The notes under the pieces are model-generated. The model was not told the origin of the DNA. It did not search any database and saw nothing but the letters and a program-made list of their open reading frames with translations. Positions 9,045 through 16,105 of a stretch of DNA of 31,783 bases are shown here, one piece after another. Positions within the stretch are counted from its first letter, which is position 1. Each line of letters begins with the position of its first letter. The translations under genes were made by a program, and so were the position numbers. The stretch comes from Victivallales bacterium (GTDB lineage Bacteria > Verrucomicrobiota > Lentisphaeria > Victivallales > UBA1829): NCBI GenBank assembly GCA_016285335.1, contig JAEEQO010000006.1:1-31783 (forward strand), read 5' to 3'.

Positions 9045-9177
9045 GTGCGCGAGCGAAGCCGCGCACTACTGTAGTCAAGGGCTTGCCCTTGTGCCGTCGC
9101 GGAGCAAGGCACTATATCGGCACACGAAGTGTGTGCCGTTGCGAAGCAAGGCACTATTTTGGCACACGAAGTGTGTG
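9045..9177. repeat. Array of GAA-loop hairpins with a 42-bp tandem repeat
   Basis: Consecutive inverted repeats fill the gap after gspK. Stem GTGCGCG/CGCGCAC lies at 9045-9066, CAAGGGC-TT-GCCCTTG at 9076-9091, GTGCC...GGCAC at 9091-9112, CGGCACAC/GTGTGCCG at 9118-9138, GTGCCGTTGC-GAA-GCAAGGCAC at 9133-9154, and CACAC-GAA-GTGTG at 9163-9175. The block 9091-9132 is repeated at 9133-9174 with 38 of 42 bases identical. The hairpins at 9118-9138 and 9133-9154 share bases and so exclude each other. A looser relative lies at 11339-11380. It could be a REP/MITE-like element or a transcript-end structure for the gsp operon. No protein is proposed here. Confidence 0.75.
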
Positions 9178-9205
9178 AAAAATCGCGAAAAAAACGTTTT
9201 CCGGC

Positions 9206-9234
9206 TTGATTTTTCCCGGATTCGAGGATATAGT
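9206..9234 (+). promoter_or_regulatory. Sigma-70-type promoter of tRNA-Cys
   Basis: TTGATT at 9206-9211 and TATAGT at 9229-9234 are separated by 17 bp. The predicted start is near 9241, about 12 bases before the mature tRNA 5' end. Confidence 0.7.
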
Positions 9235-9252
9235 AAATAGAACACAAACCAT

Positions 9253-9328
9253 GGCGTGATGGTCGAGCGGCTAAGGCAACGGTTTGCAAAACCGGTTCTG
9301 GTGGGTTCAACTCCCACTCACGCCTCCA
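9253..9328 (+). tRNA. tRNA-Cys (GCA)
   Basis: Acceptor stem GGCGTGA (9253-9259) pairs with TCACGCC (9318-9324). The T-arm is GTGGG-TTCAACT-CCCAC. The anticodon loop is TTGCAAA, giving anticodon GCA. The discriminator base is U, the cysteine identity element, and the 3' CCA is encoded (9326-9328). One A-G mismatch appears at the top of the anticodon stem. The gene has its own promoter and terminator. Confidence 0.95.
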
Positions 9329-9343
9329 ATTCGCCCCCTCCTT

Positions 9344-9395
9344 GAGGCGACAGGGCTTCCCCCTCATTTTCCCTGCCGCCTCTTTTTTATTTTTC
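9344..9395 (+). terminator. Rho-independent terminator after tRNA-Cys
   Basis: The stem GAGGCG-a-CAGGG (9344-9355) pairs with CCCTG-c-CGCCTC (9371-9382), followed by TTTTTTATTTTT. Confidence 0.85.
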
Positions 9396-9481
9396 GGGAA
9401 AAGAAGCCTCCATTGTCGCAGAGCCATGCCGGCGCATCTTCCTGTCCCTCGAATTCGCCTCAACCAGAATCCGCCCGGAAC

Positions 9482-10990
9482 ATGAATGACCGAACTTACA
9501 TCGCAATCGACCTGAAATCGTTTTACGCCTCGGCGGAATGCGTCGACCGCAAGCTCGACCCGCTGACCACGAACCTCGTGGTCGCCGACCTGAGCCGGAC
9601 GGAGAAGACGATCTGCCTGGCCGTGTCCCCCTCGTTGAAGGCGGTCGGGATCCCCGGGCGCGCACGCCTGTTCGAGGTCGTGCAGAAGGTCCGCGACGCC
9701 AATACGGCGCGCCTGAACCATGCCCCGAACGGGAAGTTCACCGGCAAGTCCAGCAGCGCCGTCGAACTGAAAAAGAATCCCTCGCTTGAGCTGGACTACA
9801 TCGTGGCGGTGCCGCGCATGGGGCGCTACATGGAGGTGAGCTCGACGATCTACGGCATCTATCTCAGGCACGTCGCGCCGGAGGACATCCAGGTGTATTC
9901 CATCGACGAAGTGTTCATCGACGCGACCGCGTACCTGAAACGCCTCGGCATTGCCGCCCGCGAGTTTACCATGATGCTTGTCCGCGAGGTCCTCGCCGAA
10001 ACGGGCATTACGGCCACTGCCGGGATCGGGACGAACCTGTACCTCGCCAAAATCGCCATGGACATCGTGGCAAAGCACATCCCGGCCGACAAGGACGGCG
10101 TCCGCATCGCCGAGCTGGACGAGCGGAGCTACCGCGAAAAACTCTGGGCGCACCGCCCTCTCACGGATTTTTGGCGCATCGGACGCGGCTACGCCCGGCG
10201 GCTCGAGTCGCGCGGGATGCGGACGATGGGCGACGTGGCGCGGATGTCCGTGCGGAACGAGGATGTCCTGTACCGGATGTTCGGGGTAAACGCCGAGCTC
10301 CTCATCGACCATGCGTGGGGCTGGGAACCCTGCACGATGGCGGAGATCAAGGCGTACAGGCCGGAAAGCAGCAGCGTCAGTACCGGCCAGGTGCTGAAGG
10401 AACCGTACGCGTTTGACAAAGCGCGTCTCGTGGCGAAGGAAATGGCCGACATGCTCGTGCTCGGCATGGTCGAAAAACACCTCGTTGCCGACCAGGTCGT
10501 CCTGATGGTCGGGTACGACACATCGAATCTCGCCACGCCCGAACTCCGGGCGAACTATACCGGCGCGACCCGGATCAACCATTACGGCCGCGAGGTGCCG
10601 AAAGAGGGCCACGGCTCGGTCAATCTCGGCAAACACACGTCATCGTCCCGGCTCATCGTCGAAGCCGTTGACGCGCTGTTCGGGCAGGTGGTCGATCCGG
10701 ATTTGCTCGTGCGCCGCATCACGGTCACGGCAAACCACGTCCTGGACGAGACCGCTGCGGAGCTGCCGCCGGACGACGACGAACAGCCCGACCTTTTCAC
10801 CGACAGCGCGGAGGCCGCCAGACAAAAAGCATGGGAGAAAGCCGTTGCCGACCGGGAAAAACGGCTTCAGCATACCATTCTCGACATCAAGCACAAGCTC
10901 GGCAAAAACGCGATCCTGAAGGGCATGGACCTGCTGGACGGCGCGACGACGAAGGAACGCAACACCCAGGTCGGCGGCCACAGAGAGTGA
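9482..10990 (+). CDS. Y-family DNA polymerase (UmuC/UvrX-like)
   Basis: 502-aa translesion polymerase of the UmuC/UvrX branch. Palm-domain metal ligands are visible: D10 in AIDLKSFYAS, and D142 and E143 in YSIDEVFID. The fingers segment TKTICLAVSPSLK-like region, TAGIGTNLYLAKIAMD and the thumb helix-hairpin-helix part (FWRIGRGYARRLESRGMRTM) follow. The C-terminal little-finger half ends with a KERNTQVGGHRE tail, which resembles the UvrX/YqjW type. The ATG at 9482 was chosen because the palm begins right there; the frame is open upstream but runs across the tRNA and terminator. No strong Shine-Dalgarno is seen. It forms a single-gene unit. No SOS box could be assigned by eye. Confidence 0.9.
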   Translation: MNDRTYIAIDLKSFYASAECVDRKLDPLTTNLVVADLSRTEKTICLAVSPSLKAVGIPGRARLFEVVQKVRDANTARLNHAPNGKFTGKSSSAVELKKNPSLELDYIVAVPRMGRYMEVSSTIYGIYLRHVAPEDIQVYSIDEVFIDATAYLKRLGIAAREFTMMLVREVLAETGITATAGIGTNLYLAKIAMDIVAKHIPADKDGVRIAELDERSYREKLWAHRPLTDFWRIGRGYARRLESRGMRTMGDVARMSVRNEDVLYRMFGVNAELLIDHAWGWEPCTMAEIKAYRPESSSVSTGQVLKEPYAFDKARLVAKEMADMLVLGMVEKHLVADQVVLMVGYDTSNLATPELRANYTGATRINHYGREVPKEGHGSVNLGKHTSSSRLIVEAVDALFGQVVDPDLLVRRITVTANHVLDETAAELPPDDDEQPDLFTDSAEAARQKAWEKAVADREKRLQHTILDIKHKLGKNAILKGMDLLDGATTKERNTQVGGHRE

Positions 10991-11300
10991 ATCCCTGCCA
11001 ATATGGACGGCAGATTGTGTCGCATCAAAGAATATTCCGTATTTAATGATATAATAAGAATGGAGTCGAAATGCAATCCGTCGATCTTTCCGTCATGCGA
11101 TAACGGGCGATTTGTCATGTTGCAGCGATTCATTGTCAATGAGTTGACGAAGTGACGGATCAGTTTGACGGTTTGTCCGTCAATTCCATCTGTCTTGCTA
11201 TTCTCCGATATGCGATTTGTTTTGTTGTTATAAAAAAGGAAAAAGAAAAAGCAAGCTTTGCTACGCATGTTGCTCCCGCCCCCTTCCCGATCCGGGTATG
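10991..11300. other. Non-coding gap between polymerase and rplQ
   Basis: About 300 bases, AT-richer than its flanks, with no credible gene on either strand. It is the 3' meeting zone of two convergent units. The minus-strand rplQ terminator lies at its right end. Confidence 0.5.
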
Positions 11301-11330
11301 AAAAAAGCTCTCCGTTTGACTGGAGAGCTT
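11301..11330 (-). terminator. Rho-independent terminator of the rpmJ-rplQ operon
   Basis: Perfect 9-bp stem AAGCTCTCC/GGAGAGCTT (11305-11313 with 11322-11330) and an 8-base loop. On the minus strand it runs into a T6 tract. It lies 90 bp past the rplQ stop. Confidence 0.85.
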
Positions 11331-11338
11331 GAGTGCAA

Positions 11339-11380
11339 CACACATAGTGTGCTGATACAGTGTCCGGCTGCGCTCGGACA
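11339..11380. repeat. Degenerate hairpin pair related to the 9.1-kb array
   Basis: CACAC-ATA-GTGTG (11339-11351) is followed by a short spacer and TGTCCG...CGGACA (11361-11380). The layout (CACAC/GTGTG hairpin, about 9-base spacer, second hairpin) resembles the units at 9091-9177, although the sequence differs. Confidence 0.4.
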
Positions 11381-11419
11381 TGGACAGGCGGACGAACCGC
11401 CCATCCGGTAAAATGAAGC

Positions 11420-11884
11420 TTACTCGGCTTTGGCTTCTTCGGCCTTCGGGGCTTCTTCAGCTGCCGGAGCTTCTTCCTTCTTCGCCTTGGCCTTGACGGG
11501 CTCGTTGAGGAGCTGGATCAGGCACATCGGGGCGGAGTCGCCTCTGCGGGCGGGCATGTGGATGATGCGGGTGTATCCGCCGGGACGGTCCGCGAAGCGG
11601 GGTCCGAGTTCGTCGAAGAGCTTCTTGAGGACGAGCTTCTTGGTCTGGGCAAATTCGGACGGGGTGTTGATTTTCAGCTTGGCGTAAGCGAGACGGCGCT
11701 TGTGGTCGCCGCCGGCCTTGGCCATGGTGATGAGACGTTCCACGAAGCGGCGGAGTTCCTTCGCGCGGATCGTGGTGGTCTGAATGGATTCGTGTTCGAT
11801 CAGGCTGCATGCGAGATTGACAAGCATGGCCTTGCGATGGCCGCAGTTGCGGTTGAGTTTAGCAGTATGTACGAGGTGGCGCAT
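11420..11884 (-). CDS. rplQ: 50S ribosomal protein L17
   Basis: 154 aa. The N-terminal L17 core MRHLVHTAKLNRNCGHRKAM, then the SLIEHESIQTTTIRAKELRRF motif and the TRIIHMPARRGDSAPM ending are all present. A Lys/Ala/Glu-rich C-terminal tail of about 25 residues (EEAPAAEEAPKAEEAKAE) extends beyond the usual length. It begins 4 bp after rpoA, and its ribosome site GGAAGG lies inside the rpoA end. This coupling is the standard rpoA-rplQ arrangement. Confidence 0.97.
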   Translation of the reverse strand: MRHLVHTAKLNRNCGHRKAMLVNLACSLIEHESIQTTTIRAKELRRFVERLITMAKAGGDHKRRLAYAKLKINTPSEFAQTKKLVLKKLFDELGPRFADRPGGYTRIIHMPARRGDSAPMCLIQLLNEPVKAKAKKEEAPAAEEAPKAEEAKAE

Positions 11885-11888
11885 GATA

Positions 11889-12917
11889 TTAGCCTTCCGC
11901 TTTGTTCTTCACGGCCTTGGCGCGTTCGGCCTCGGCTTGAATAGCGTTTTCGAGTTCTTCGGAGAGGGGCATTCCGAGGGAGAGGTTCAACGTGGCAAGC
12001 TTTTCCTTGATCTCGTCGAGGGACTTCTTGCCGAAGTTGCGGTACTTGAGCATCTTGGATTCCGTCTTGAGGCAGAGTTCGCCGAGGAGCTTGATGTCCG
12101 CATTGTTCAGGCAGTTCTGCGCGCGGACGCTGAGCTCGAGGACTTCGACGTCCTGCGTGAGGAGCTTGAAGCGCTTCATGTCCTCTTCGGAGATCGGATT
12201 GTAGACGTCGGAATCGGCGGCATGGCTGCCGAGGAACGGACGGAGATGGTCCTTGAGGATCCTCGCGGCTTTTTCAAGCGCGTCCTGCGGCGTCACACGG
12301 CCGTCGGTGTGGATCTCGATCGTAAGGCTGTCCATTTCGGTCTCCTCGCCGACGCGGGTGGCGCTGACCTGGTAGCGGACGTACGTGATCGGGCTGAAGA
12401 GGCAGTCGATCGCGATGGTTCCGAGGGGCTGGTCGGGGCGTTTGTTGCGTTCGGCGGGCTTCCAGCCGCGTCCCTTGGTGACTTCGAGTTCGCAGCGGAA
12501 CGGGCAGTCCTTGTCCAGGGTGCAGATGAGCTGGTCGGGATTGAGGATCTCGACGGTGCCTTCGGTGATGATGTCGCCCGCGGTGACGGGGCCGGCTTTC
12601 TTCTTGCGGATCTCGAGGACCTTGACCTGATCGGAGTTCAGATTGAGCTTGACCTTCTTCAGGTTGAGGATGATCTCGGTGACGTCTTCGATCACATGCG
12701 GAAGCGTGGAGAATTCGTGCGTGGTGCCGTCGAAACGGACCGCGGAGATCGCCGCGCCCTCGAGCGAGGAGAGCAGCACCCTGCGGAGCGCGTTGCCGAT
12801 GGTGTGTCCGAATCCGCTCTGGAACGGAGCGGCGGTGAACTTGGCATAGGTGTTCGTCGCGCTTTCTTCGTCAATGACGATCCCTTTGGGCATCGGAAAT
12901 GGGGAAACAGAAACCAT
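11889..12917 (-). CDS. rpoA: RNA polymerase alpha subunit
   Basis: 342 aa. The N-terminal assembly domain (about 1-235) contains GFGHTIGNALRRVLLSSLEG. A short linker leads to the C-terminal domain (about 262-325), ELSVRAQNCLNNADI...GKKSLDEIKEKL. It keeps the Arg, Asn and Cys of the VRxxNC motif used for UP-element and activator contact, and the GKKSL motif. A strong GGAGG site lies 10 bases before the ATG. It follows rpsK directly; rpsD, often between them, is not here. Confidence 0.98.
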   Translation of the reverse strand: MVSVSPFPMPKGIVIDEESATNTYAKFTAAPFQSGFGHTIGNALRRVLLSSLEGAAISAVRFDGTTHEFSTLPHVIEDVTEIILNLKKVKLNLNSDQVKVLEIRKKKAGPVTAGDIITEGTVEILNPDQLICTLDKDCPFRCELEVTKGRGWKPAERNKRPDQPLGTIAIDCLFSPITYVRYQVSATRVGEETEMDSLTIEIHTDGRVTPQDALEKAARILKDHLRPFLGSHAADSDVYNPISEEDMKRFKLLTQDVEVLELSVRAQNCLNNADIKLLGELCLKTESKMLKYRNFGKKSLDEIKEKLATLNLSLGMPLSEELENAIQAEAERAKAVKNKAEG

Positions 12918-12974
12918 ATTGAAGTACCTCCGGTATGTATGTTGACTGGTTTATCGGTTCGGGGTTAAGCTGAG

Positions 12975-12994
12975 GCGCCGGACCACGCCGGCGC
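12975..12994 (-). other. Intra-operon hairpin between rpsK and rpoA
   Basis: Perfect 7-bp stem GCGCCGG/CCGGCGC with a 6-base loop, in the 99-bp rpsK-rpoA gap. No T-run follows, so it is not a classic terminator. It sits where rpsD is located in many other genomes. Confidence 0.5.
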
Positions 12995-13016
12995 GGACAG
13001 AATAACGGAAGAACCG

Positions 13017-13475
13017 TCAGTTGCGGCGGCGCTTCGGGGGACGGCAGCCGTTGTGCGGGACCGGCGTGATGTCCTTGATGCAGCTGACTTCCATGCCGGT
13101 GGAGGCGATGCCTCGGACGGCGGATTCGCGGCCGGCGCCCGGTCCCTTGATGCGGACTTCGACGTCCTTCATGCCGAAAGCCTGCGCCTTCTTGGCGGCG
13201 TCGACGGCCACGACCTGGGCGGCGTACGCGGTGCTCTTGCGGGAGCCCTTGAAGCCGTTCTTGCCGGAGGAGGACCATGCGATCACGTTGCCGTGGAGGT
13301 CCGTGAACGCGACTTTGGTGTTGTTGAACGTGGCGTGAATGAAAGCGATGCCGTTCGGGATGTAACGGCCGGTTTTCTTGCGCTTGTTGTCAACCGCGGG
13401 AGTCTCGGCGGCCGGAGCTTCGGCTTCGGCTGCAGCCTGAGTCGCAGCGGCGGTTTCTTTGATTTCGTCGGACAT
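13017..13475 (-). CDS. rpsK: 30S ribosomal protein S11
   Basis: 152 aa. The S11 core starts at about residue 37 ([21 protein letters not shown]) and includes [36 protein letters not shown] at the end. An Ala/Glu/Thr-rich acidic N-terminal extension of about 30 residues ([20 protein letters not shown]) is unusual for the family. The AAGG ribosome site is in the 48-bp gap after rpsM. Confidence 0.97.
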   Translation of the reverse strand: MSDEIKETAAATQAAAEAEAPAAETPAVDNKRKKTGRYIPNGIAFIHATFNNTKVAFTDLHGNVIAWSSSGKNGFKGSRKSTAYAAQVVAVDAAKKAQAFGMKDVEVRIKGPGAGRESAVRGIASTGMEVSCIKDITPVPHNGCRPPKRRRN

Positions 13476-13523
13476 ATTGGATCAATGACCTTTTCGTTGT
13501 TTCGGTTGCGTGTCTCAGGCGGA

Positions 13524-13964
13524 TTACTTCTTGGCCTTGCCGGCATCGGCGGCCTGGGCCGCGGCCTTGTCGGAGGCGGCGGTGCGGCGCTGGGTCTTGT
13601 CGCGGATGGCGCCGACGGTAACGCGTTTGCCTTTGCGGGTACGGGCGTTGGTGCGCGTACGCTGGCCGCGAGTCGGCAGACCTTTCTTGTGGCGGAGGCC
13701 GCGATAGCATCCGATCGCCTGGAGACGGCGGATGTTGATCATGATCTCACGGCGGAGATCGCCTTCGACCGTGTAGTCGTTCTGAAGCAGGTTCGTGATG
13801 GCCGAAATGTTTTCGTCGGAAAGCTGGCTCGCCTTCAGGTTCGGGTCGATGTTCGCCTTGACGATGATTTCTTCCGCGATCGCGGGACCGATGCCGTAAA
13901 TGGCCTGAAGCGCATACTTCACGCGCTTGTTCATCGGGATGTCTACACCTAAAATTCTGGGCAT
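13524..13964 (-). CDS. rpsM: 30S ribosomal protein S13
   Basis: 146 aa. [19 protein letters not shown], then the helical domain, and the basic signature [20 protein letters not shown] mark S13. The C-terminus has an Ala/Lys-rich extension ([13 protein letters not shown]), like the other ribosomal proteins of this cluster. GGAG is the ribosome site; the gene follows rpmJ by 18 bp. Confidence 0.97.
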   Translation of the reverse strand: MPRILGVDIPMNKRVKYALQAIYGIGPAIAEEIIVKANIDPNLKASQLSDENISAITNLLQNDYTVEGDLRREIMINIRRLQAIGCYRGLRHKKGLPTRGQRTRTNARTRKGKRVTVGAIRDKTQRRTAASDKAAAQAADAGKAKK

Positions 13965-13982
13965 GGTGGGTTGTCTCCGTGC

Positions 13983-14099
13983 TTAGCCTTGTTTCTGTTT
14001 GTGGCGGGGGTTGCGGGAGCAGACCACGCGGACCACGCCTTTGCGCTTGATGATCTGGCAATTCTCGCATCTGCGCTTGATAGACGAAGTGACTTTCAT
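13983..14099 (-). CDS. rpmJ: 50S ribosomal protein L36
   Basis: 38-aa protein. It starts [20 protein letters not shown] and ends PRHKQKQG. The zinc ligands C11, C14, C27 and H33 mark the C-type (zinc-binding) L36. GGAG lies ahead of the ATG. It is the first gene of the operon, followed by rpsM, rpsK, rpoA and rplQ. Confidence 0.95.
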   Translation of the reverse strand: MKVTSSIKRRCENCQIIKRKGVVRVVCSRNPRHKQKQG

Positions 14100-14247
14100 T
14101 TTCGTACTCCGATAAGTTTGTATGACGTTCGATTCCATGACAGAACGCCCCGGGGTTCATGCTCCGGTTCATTTTGTCATACGTGCGGCTTGTGCTTTGG
14201 AATGCGCGGCAATCACCACAATTTGCCGCGAAACACATGGAGCAATT

Positions 14248-14276
14248 ACTATACAGCCCCTCCGTCCCTTTTTCAA
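14248..14276 (-). promoter_or_regulatory. Promoter of the rpmJ-rpsM-rpsK-rpoA-rplQ operon
   Basis: On the minus strand TTGAAA (14276-14271), a 17-bp spacer and TATAGT (14253-14248). A-tracts just upstream (about 14285-14302) could be an UP element. The start near 14241 leaves a leader of about 140 bases before rpmJ. Confidence 0.7.
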
Positions 14277-14291
14277 ACTCGGTCCCGCTTT

Positions 14292-14346
14292 TTTCGCTTT
14301 TTTTTCAGAAAATTTTAATTAAAAGCGAAATAATTCGGAATTATTT
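14292..14346. repeat. AT-rich overlapping inverted repeats upstream of the rpmJ promoter
   Basis: TTTCGCTTTT (14292-14301) is the inverse of AAAAGCGAAA (14321-14330). Sharing its last bases, AAATAATTC (14328-14336) is the inverse of GAATTATTT (14338-14346). They could be a termination structure for the small upstream unit or part of promoter architecture. Confidence 0.4.
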
Positions 14347-14432
14347 GCTTGTTTTGCCGTTTCCCGGAGAGAATTATCAGGTCTGCACAATGATTCATTT
14401 CAGCCCGTGTTTTTCTTCAAGGACACTTCAAA

Positions 14433-14516
14433 CTAATACCCGCGTTGGAGGCGGACTATTTCCAACGCGCCAAGCATGGCCATCGCCGCATGCTGAAAAC
14501 AGCCGGCGATTTTCAT
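14433..14516 (-). CDS. Possible 27-aa small protein or leader peptide
   Basis: The ORF reads MKIAGCFQHAAMAMLGALEI and seven more residues. It has a well-placed AAGGAG site 5 bases before the ATG and a promoter-like TTGATT-N17-TAATTT upstream. Its 3' part forms a perfect 9-bp hairpin (CGCGTTGGA/TCCAACGCG, 14441-14469). Residues 5-13 (GCFQHAAMA) repeat a stretch of the radical SAM protein at 14953-15879, with 24 of 26 bases identical. It is therefore either a remnant of a radical SAM copy that gained a start, or a real short peptide. No function is proposed. Confidence 0.35.
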   Translation of the reverse strand: MKIAGCFQHAAMAMLGALEIVRLQRGY

Positions 14517-14553
14517 GCTGACTCCTTCTTATTTGTTGATAGCGAGAGATTTT

Positions 14554-14582
14554 AAATTATCACATGTTCGAGGAAAAATCAA
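14554..14582 (-). promoter_or_regulatory. Promoter-like element before the 27-aa ORF
   Basis: On the minus strand TTGATT (14582-14577), 17 bp, TAATTT (14559-14554). The predicted start is about 30 bases before the AAGGAG and ATG of the small ORF. Confidence 0.4.
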
Positions 14583-14602
14583 GGCGGATCCCTCCTGAAT
14601 CT

Positions 14603-14743
14603 TTACAGGTTCAGCCCCTGCCCGACAGGAAGCGTGGTGACCTCGCAGGACAGGCGGGAACGGAGATATTCCGCCGCGTTCTCTCCGGTGCAGTGCATCA
14701 GGACAAGGCGTTCAAGTTCAAGCGAGGCAAGATAGGCCGCACG
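14603..14743 (-). pseudogene. C-terminal remnant of an MBL-fold hydrolase copy
   Basis: The last 46 codons and stop of a gene closely related to the hydrolase at 19703-20509. It reads AAYLASLELERLVLMHCTGE and on to EYLRSRLSCEV before a diverged end (TTLPVGQGLNL), matching AAFLASLNLERLILMHCTGE in the intact gene. The frame is still open, but homology stops abruptly at about 14743, so no catalytic domain remains. It lies downstream of the radical SAM gene, on the same strand. Confidence 0.85.
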
Positions 14744-14952
14744 AGGCGATCATCTCGAAGGAGGTCTGGGAGAAAACGCAGAATCTTTTGCAGGTCAACT
14801 GCCCGTGTGAGAAAACAAGCCGTAAGAGAATCTTTTTCAGGATTTCCTCCGGCCGACATTGAATCCGTGTAAAAAAACAGCCCTCGAAACCAAACTATCG
14901 CTGGCTCCGGGGGCCATTTTCTGCCTCATCCGGCAAGGGTTGCCGTACACCC
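14744..14952. other. Non-coding gap between the MBL remnant and radical SAM gene
   Basis: No gene is supported. On the minus strand a weak stem followed by a T7 tract (14870-14877) may end the radical SAM transcript. Confidence 0.35.
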
Positions 14953-15879
14953 TTACGGACGCCAGCCGGCTTCCGTCAGCATGGCAGTCATGCGGGCGAC
15001 ACTGCCGCCACGACCTTCTTCCGTGCGGGTTTCCAGGTCGCGCGGATTGAAGCCGCACTCCGCATAGACCGAGTTTGCGCCGGACAGCAGTCCGAGCATG
15101 TCGGGTTCGTGGACGGCGATGCTGCCGAGCTCCGGGTTGTCCGCGGAGGCAAGTGCGACCGCGGCAACGATCTGCGCCAGCCTGCGCTTGGAGATTTCGC
15201 CATACTGCGCCAGCGGCGAGCCGGGGAAGTTCACGCGAGCCATCGCCGCATGCTGGAAACAACCGAATTCATTGCCGAGGAGGATCGCATCGGAAAGTTC
15301 TTCGTTGGTGTGTTCCGGTCCGACAGGTTCGCAGCAGTAGTACCATTTCAAACCCGTCCGGCGAATCGCCGCGATGGTGGCTTTCCGGTCGTCCGGGTTC
15401 AACTGGGAATCCGTCCCCTCGCGCAGCCGAAGCACATGATAAGCGCCGGAGACTCCAGCCGCCTTGAATTCGCGCCACCAGCTTTCCGGGCAGTCCCCGA
15501 TATTGAACACGATCTCCGTTTTCTCCGGGATCACGACACGGACCGCTTCGACGAGTTTGCAGAGAGAGGGGGCGTCGAAGTCGTGCATGCACATCAGGAA
15601 AAGCGCTTTGACCTCACCCGAAGCGCAGAACGCCCGCGCCATCTCCACGACCGAAGGAATGTCCAGGTCGATCCGAGTATCCCTGAATACGCCCTCGGAA
15701 AAGGAGCAGAACCGGCAGGCGGCAGGACATGCGTGGCGTTCCACTCCAATCTGACCGAGCAGAAGGCTGGTGTCGTGGAAACGTTTGTGGGACAGCGCAC
15801 TCGCTTCCCGGCGCATGGCTTCGGCTTCAAGCGAATCTTCCGGGATGGAAAGAAGTTCGATCAATTCGTTGCGGGTCAT
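14953..15879 (-). CDS. BioB-like radical SAM protein
   Basis: 308 aa from the ATG at 15879. Upstream in-frame ATGs at 15915 and 15972 exist, but the one at 15972 overlaps the predicted -35 box, and the family-like N-terminus MTRNELIELLSIPEDSLEAE starts here. C51, C55 and C58 in CPAACRFCSF form the CX3CX2C 4Fe-4S site for S-adenosylmethionine. A biotin-synthase-type TIM barrel follows (YHVLRLREGTD, LKWYYCCEPVGPEHTNEEL) with a C-terminal BATS-like part. The N-terminus aligns by eye with BioB/HydE rather than with PqqE types. The reaction is not known. The gene stands alone now; the MBL hydrolase lies 3.8 kb upstream and remnants of both genes lie downstream. Confidence 0.75.
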   Translation of the reverse strand: MTRNELIELLSIPEDSLEAEAMRREASALSHKRFHDTSLLLGQIGVERHACPAACRFCSFSEGVFRDTRIDLDIPSVVEMARAFCASGEVKALFLMCMHDFDAPSLCKLVEAVRVVIPEKTEIVFNIGDCPESWWREFKAAGVSGAYHVLRLREGTDSQLNPDDRKATIAAIRRTGLKWYYCCEPVGPEHTNEELSDAILLGNEFGCFQHAAMARVNFPGSPLAQYGEISKRRLAQIVAAVALASADNPELGSIAVHEPDMLGLLSGANSVYAECGFNPRDLETRTEEGRGGSVARMTAMLTEAGWRP

Positions 15880-15943
15880 GGGGTGTTTCTTTCTGGTATT
15901 GCTGGTTCGATTCATGGAAACGCGAATAAATGATTTAAGAAAT

Positions 15944-15972
15944 AAAATACCACAACATTCCCCAAAAAGCAA
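15944..15972 (-). promoter_or_regulatory. Promoter of the radical SAM gene
   Basis: On the minus strand TTGCTT (15972-15967), 17 bp, TATTTT (15949-15944). The block around it (CCCTTG, T-run, GTTGTG, TATTTTATTT) resembles the promoter of the MBL hydrolase at 20562-20590. Confidence 0.55.
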
Positions 15973-16047
15973 GGGAAACGCCTTGATTTCATGTGCTTTT
16001 TACTGGCCTATGTGGTATTCGGCTTATTTTTGACAAATCCGCAAATG

Positions 16048-16079
16048 ATAAAAGGGCCAAGTCCTTGAGGAGATGGCCC
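16048..16079 (-). terminator. Rho-independent terminator after the large Gly-rich gene
   Basis: Stem GGGCCA/TGGCCC (16054-16059 with 16074-16079). On the minus strand TTTTATC follows. It lies 27 bp past the stop at 16106. Confidence 0.7.
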
Positions 16080-16105
16080 GTGAAGAATCATTTGTTTTTC
16101 AGAAT

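Noticed and set aside
9091..9174. CRISPR array
   Set aside because: Only two units, directly abutting without unique spacers, and no cas genes.
9284..9481. N-terminal extension of the Y-family polymerase
   Set aside because: The frame is open here only because it crosses the tRNA and its terminator; the palm motif begins at the ATG at 9482.
7931..10636. 901-codon minus-strand frame
   Set aside because: It runs antisense through gspK, tRNA-Cys, its terminator and the polymerase, and has no domain.
14433..14582. tmRNA or other structured RNA at the small ORF
   Set aside because: No tRNA-like ends and no ALAA-type tag; only a promoter-like element and one hairpin.
15880..15972. Longer radical SAM start at 15972
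   Set aside because: It lies over the -35 box of the promoter (15967-15972), upstream of the predicted transcription start near 15937.
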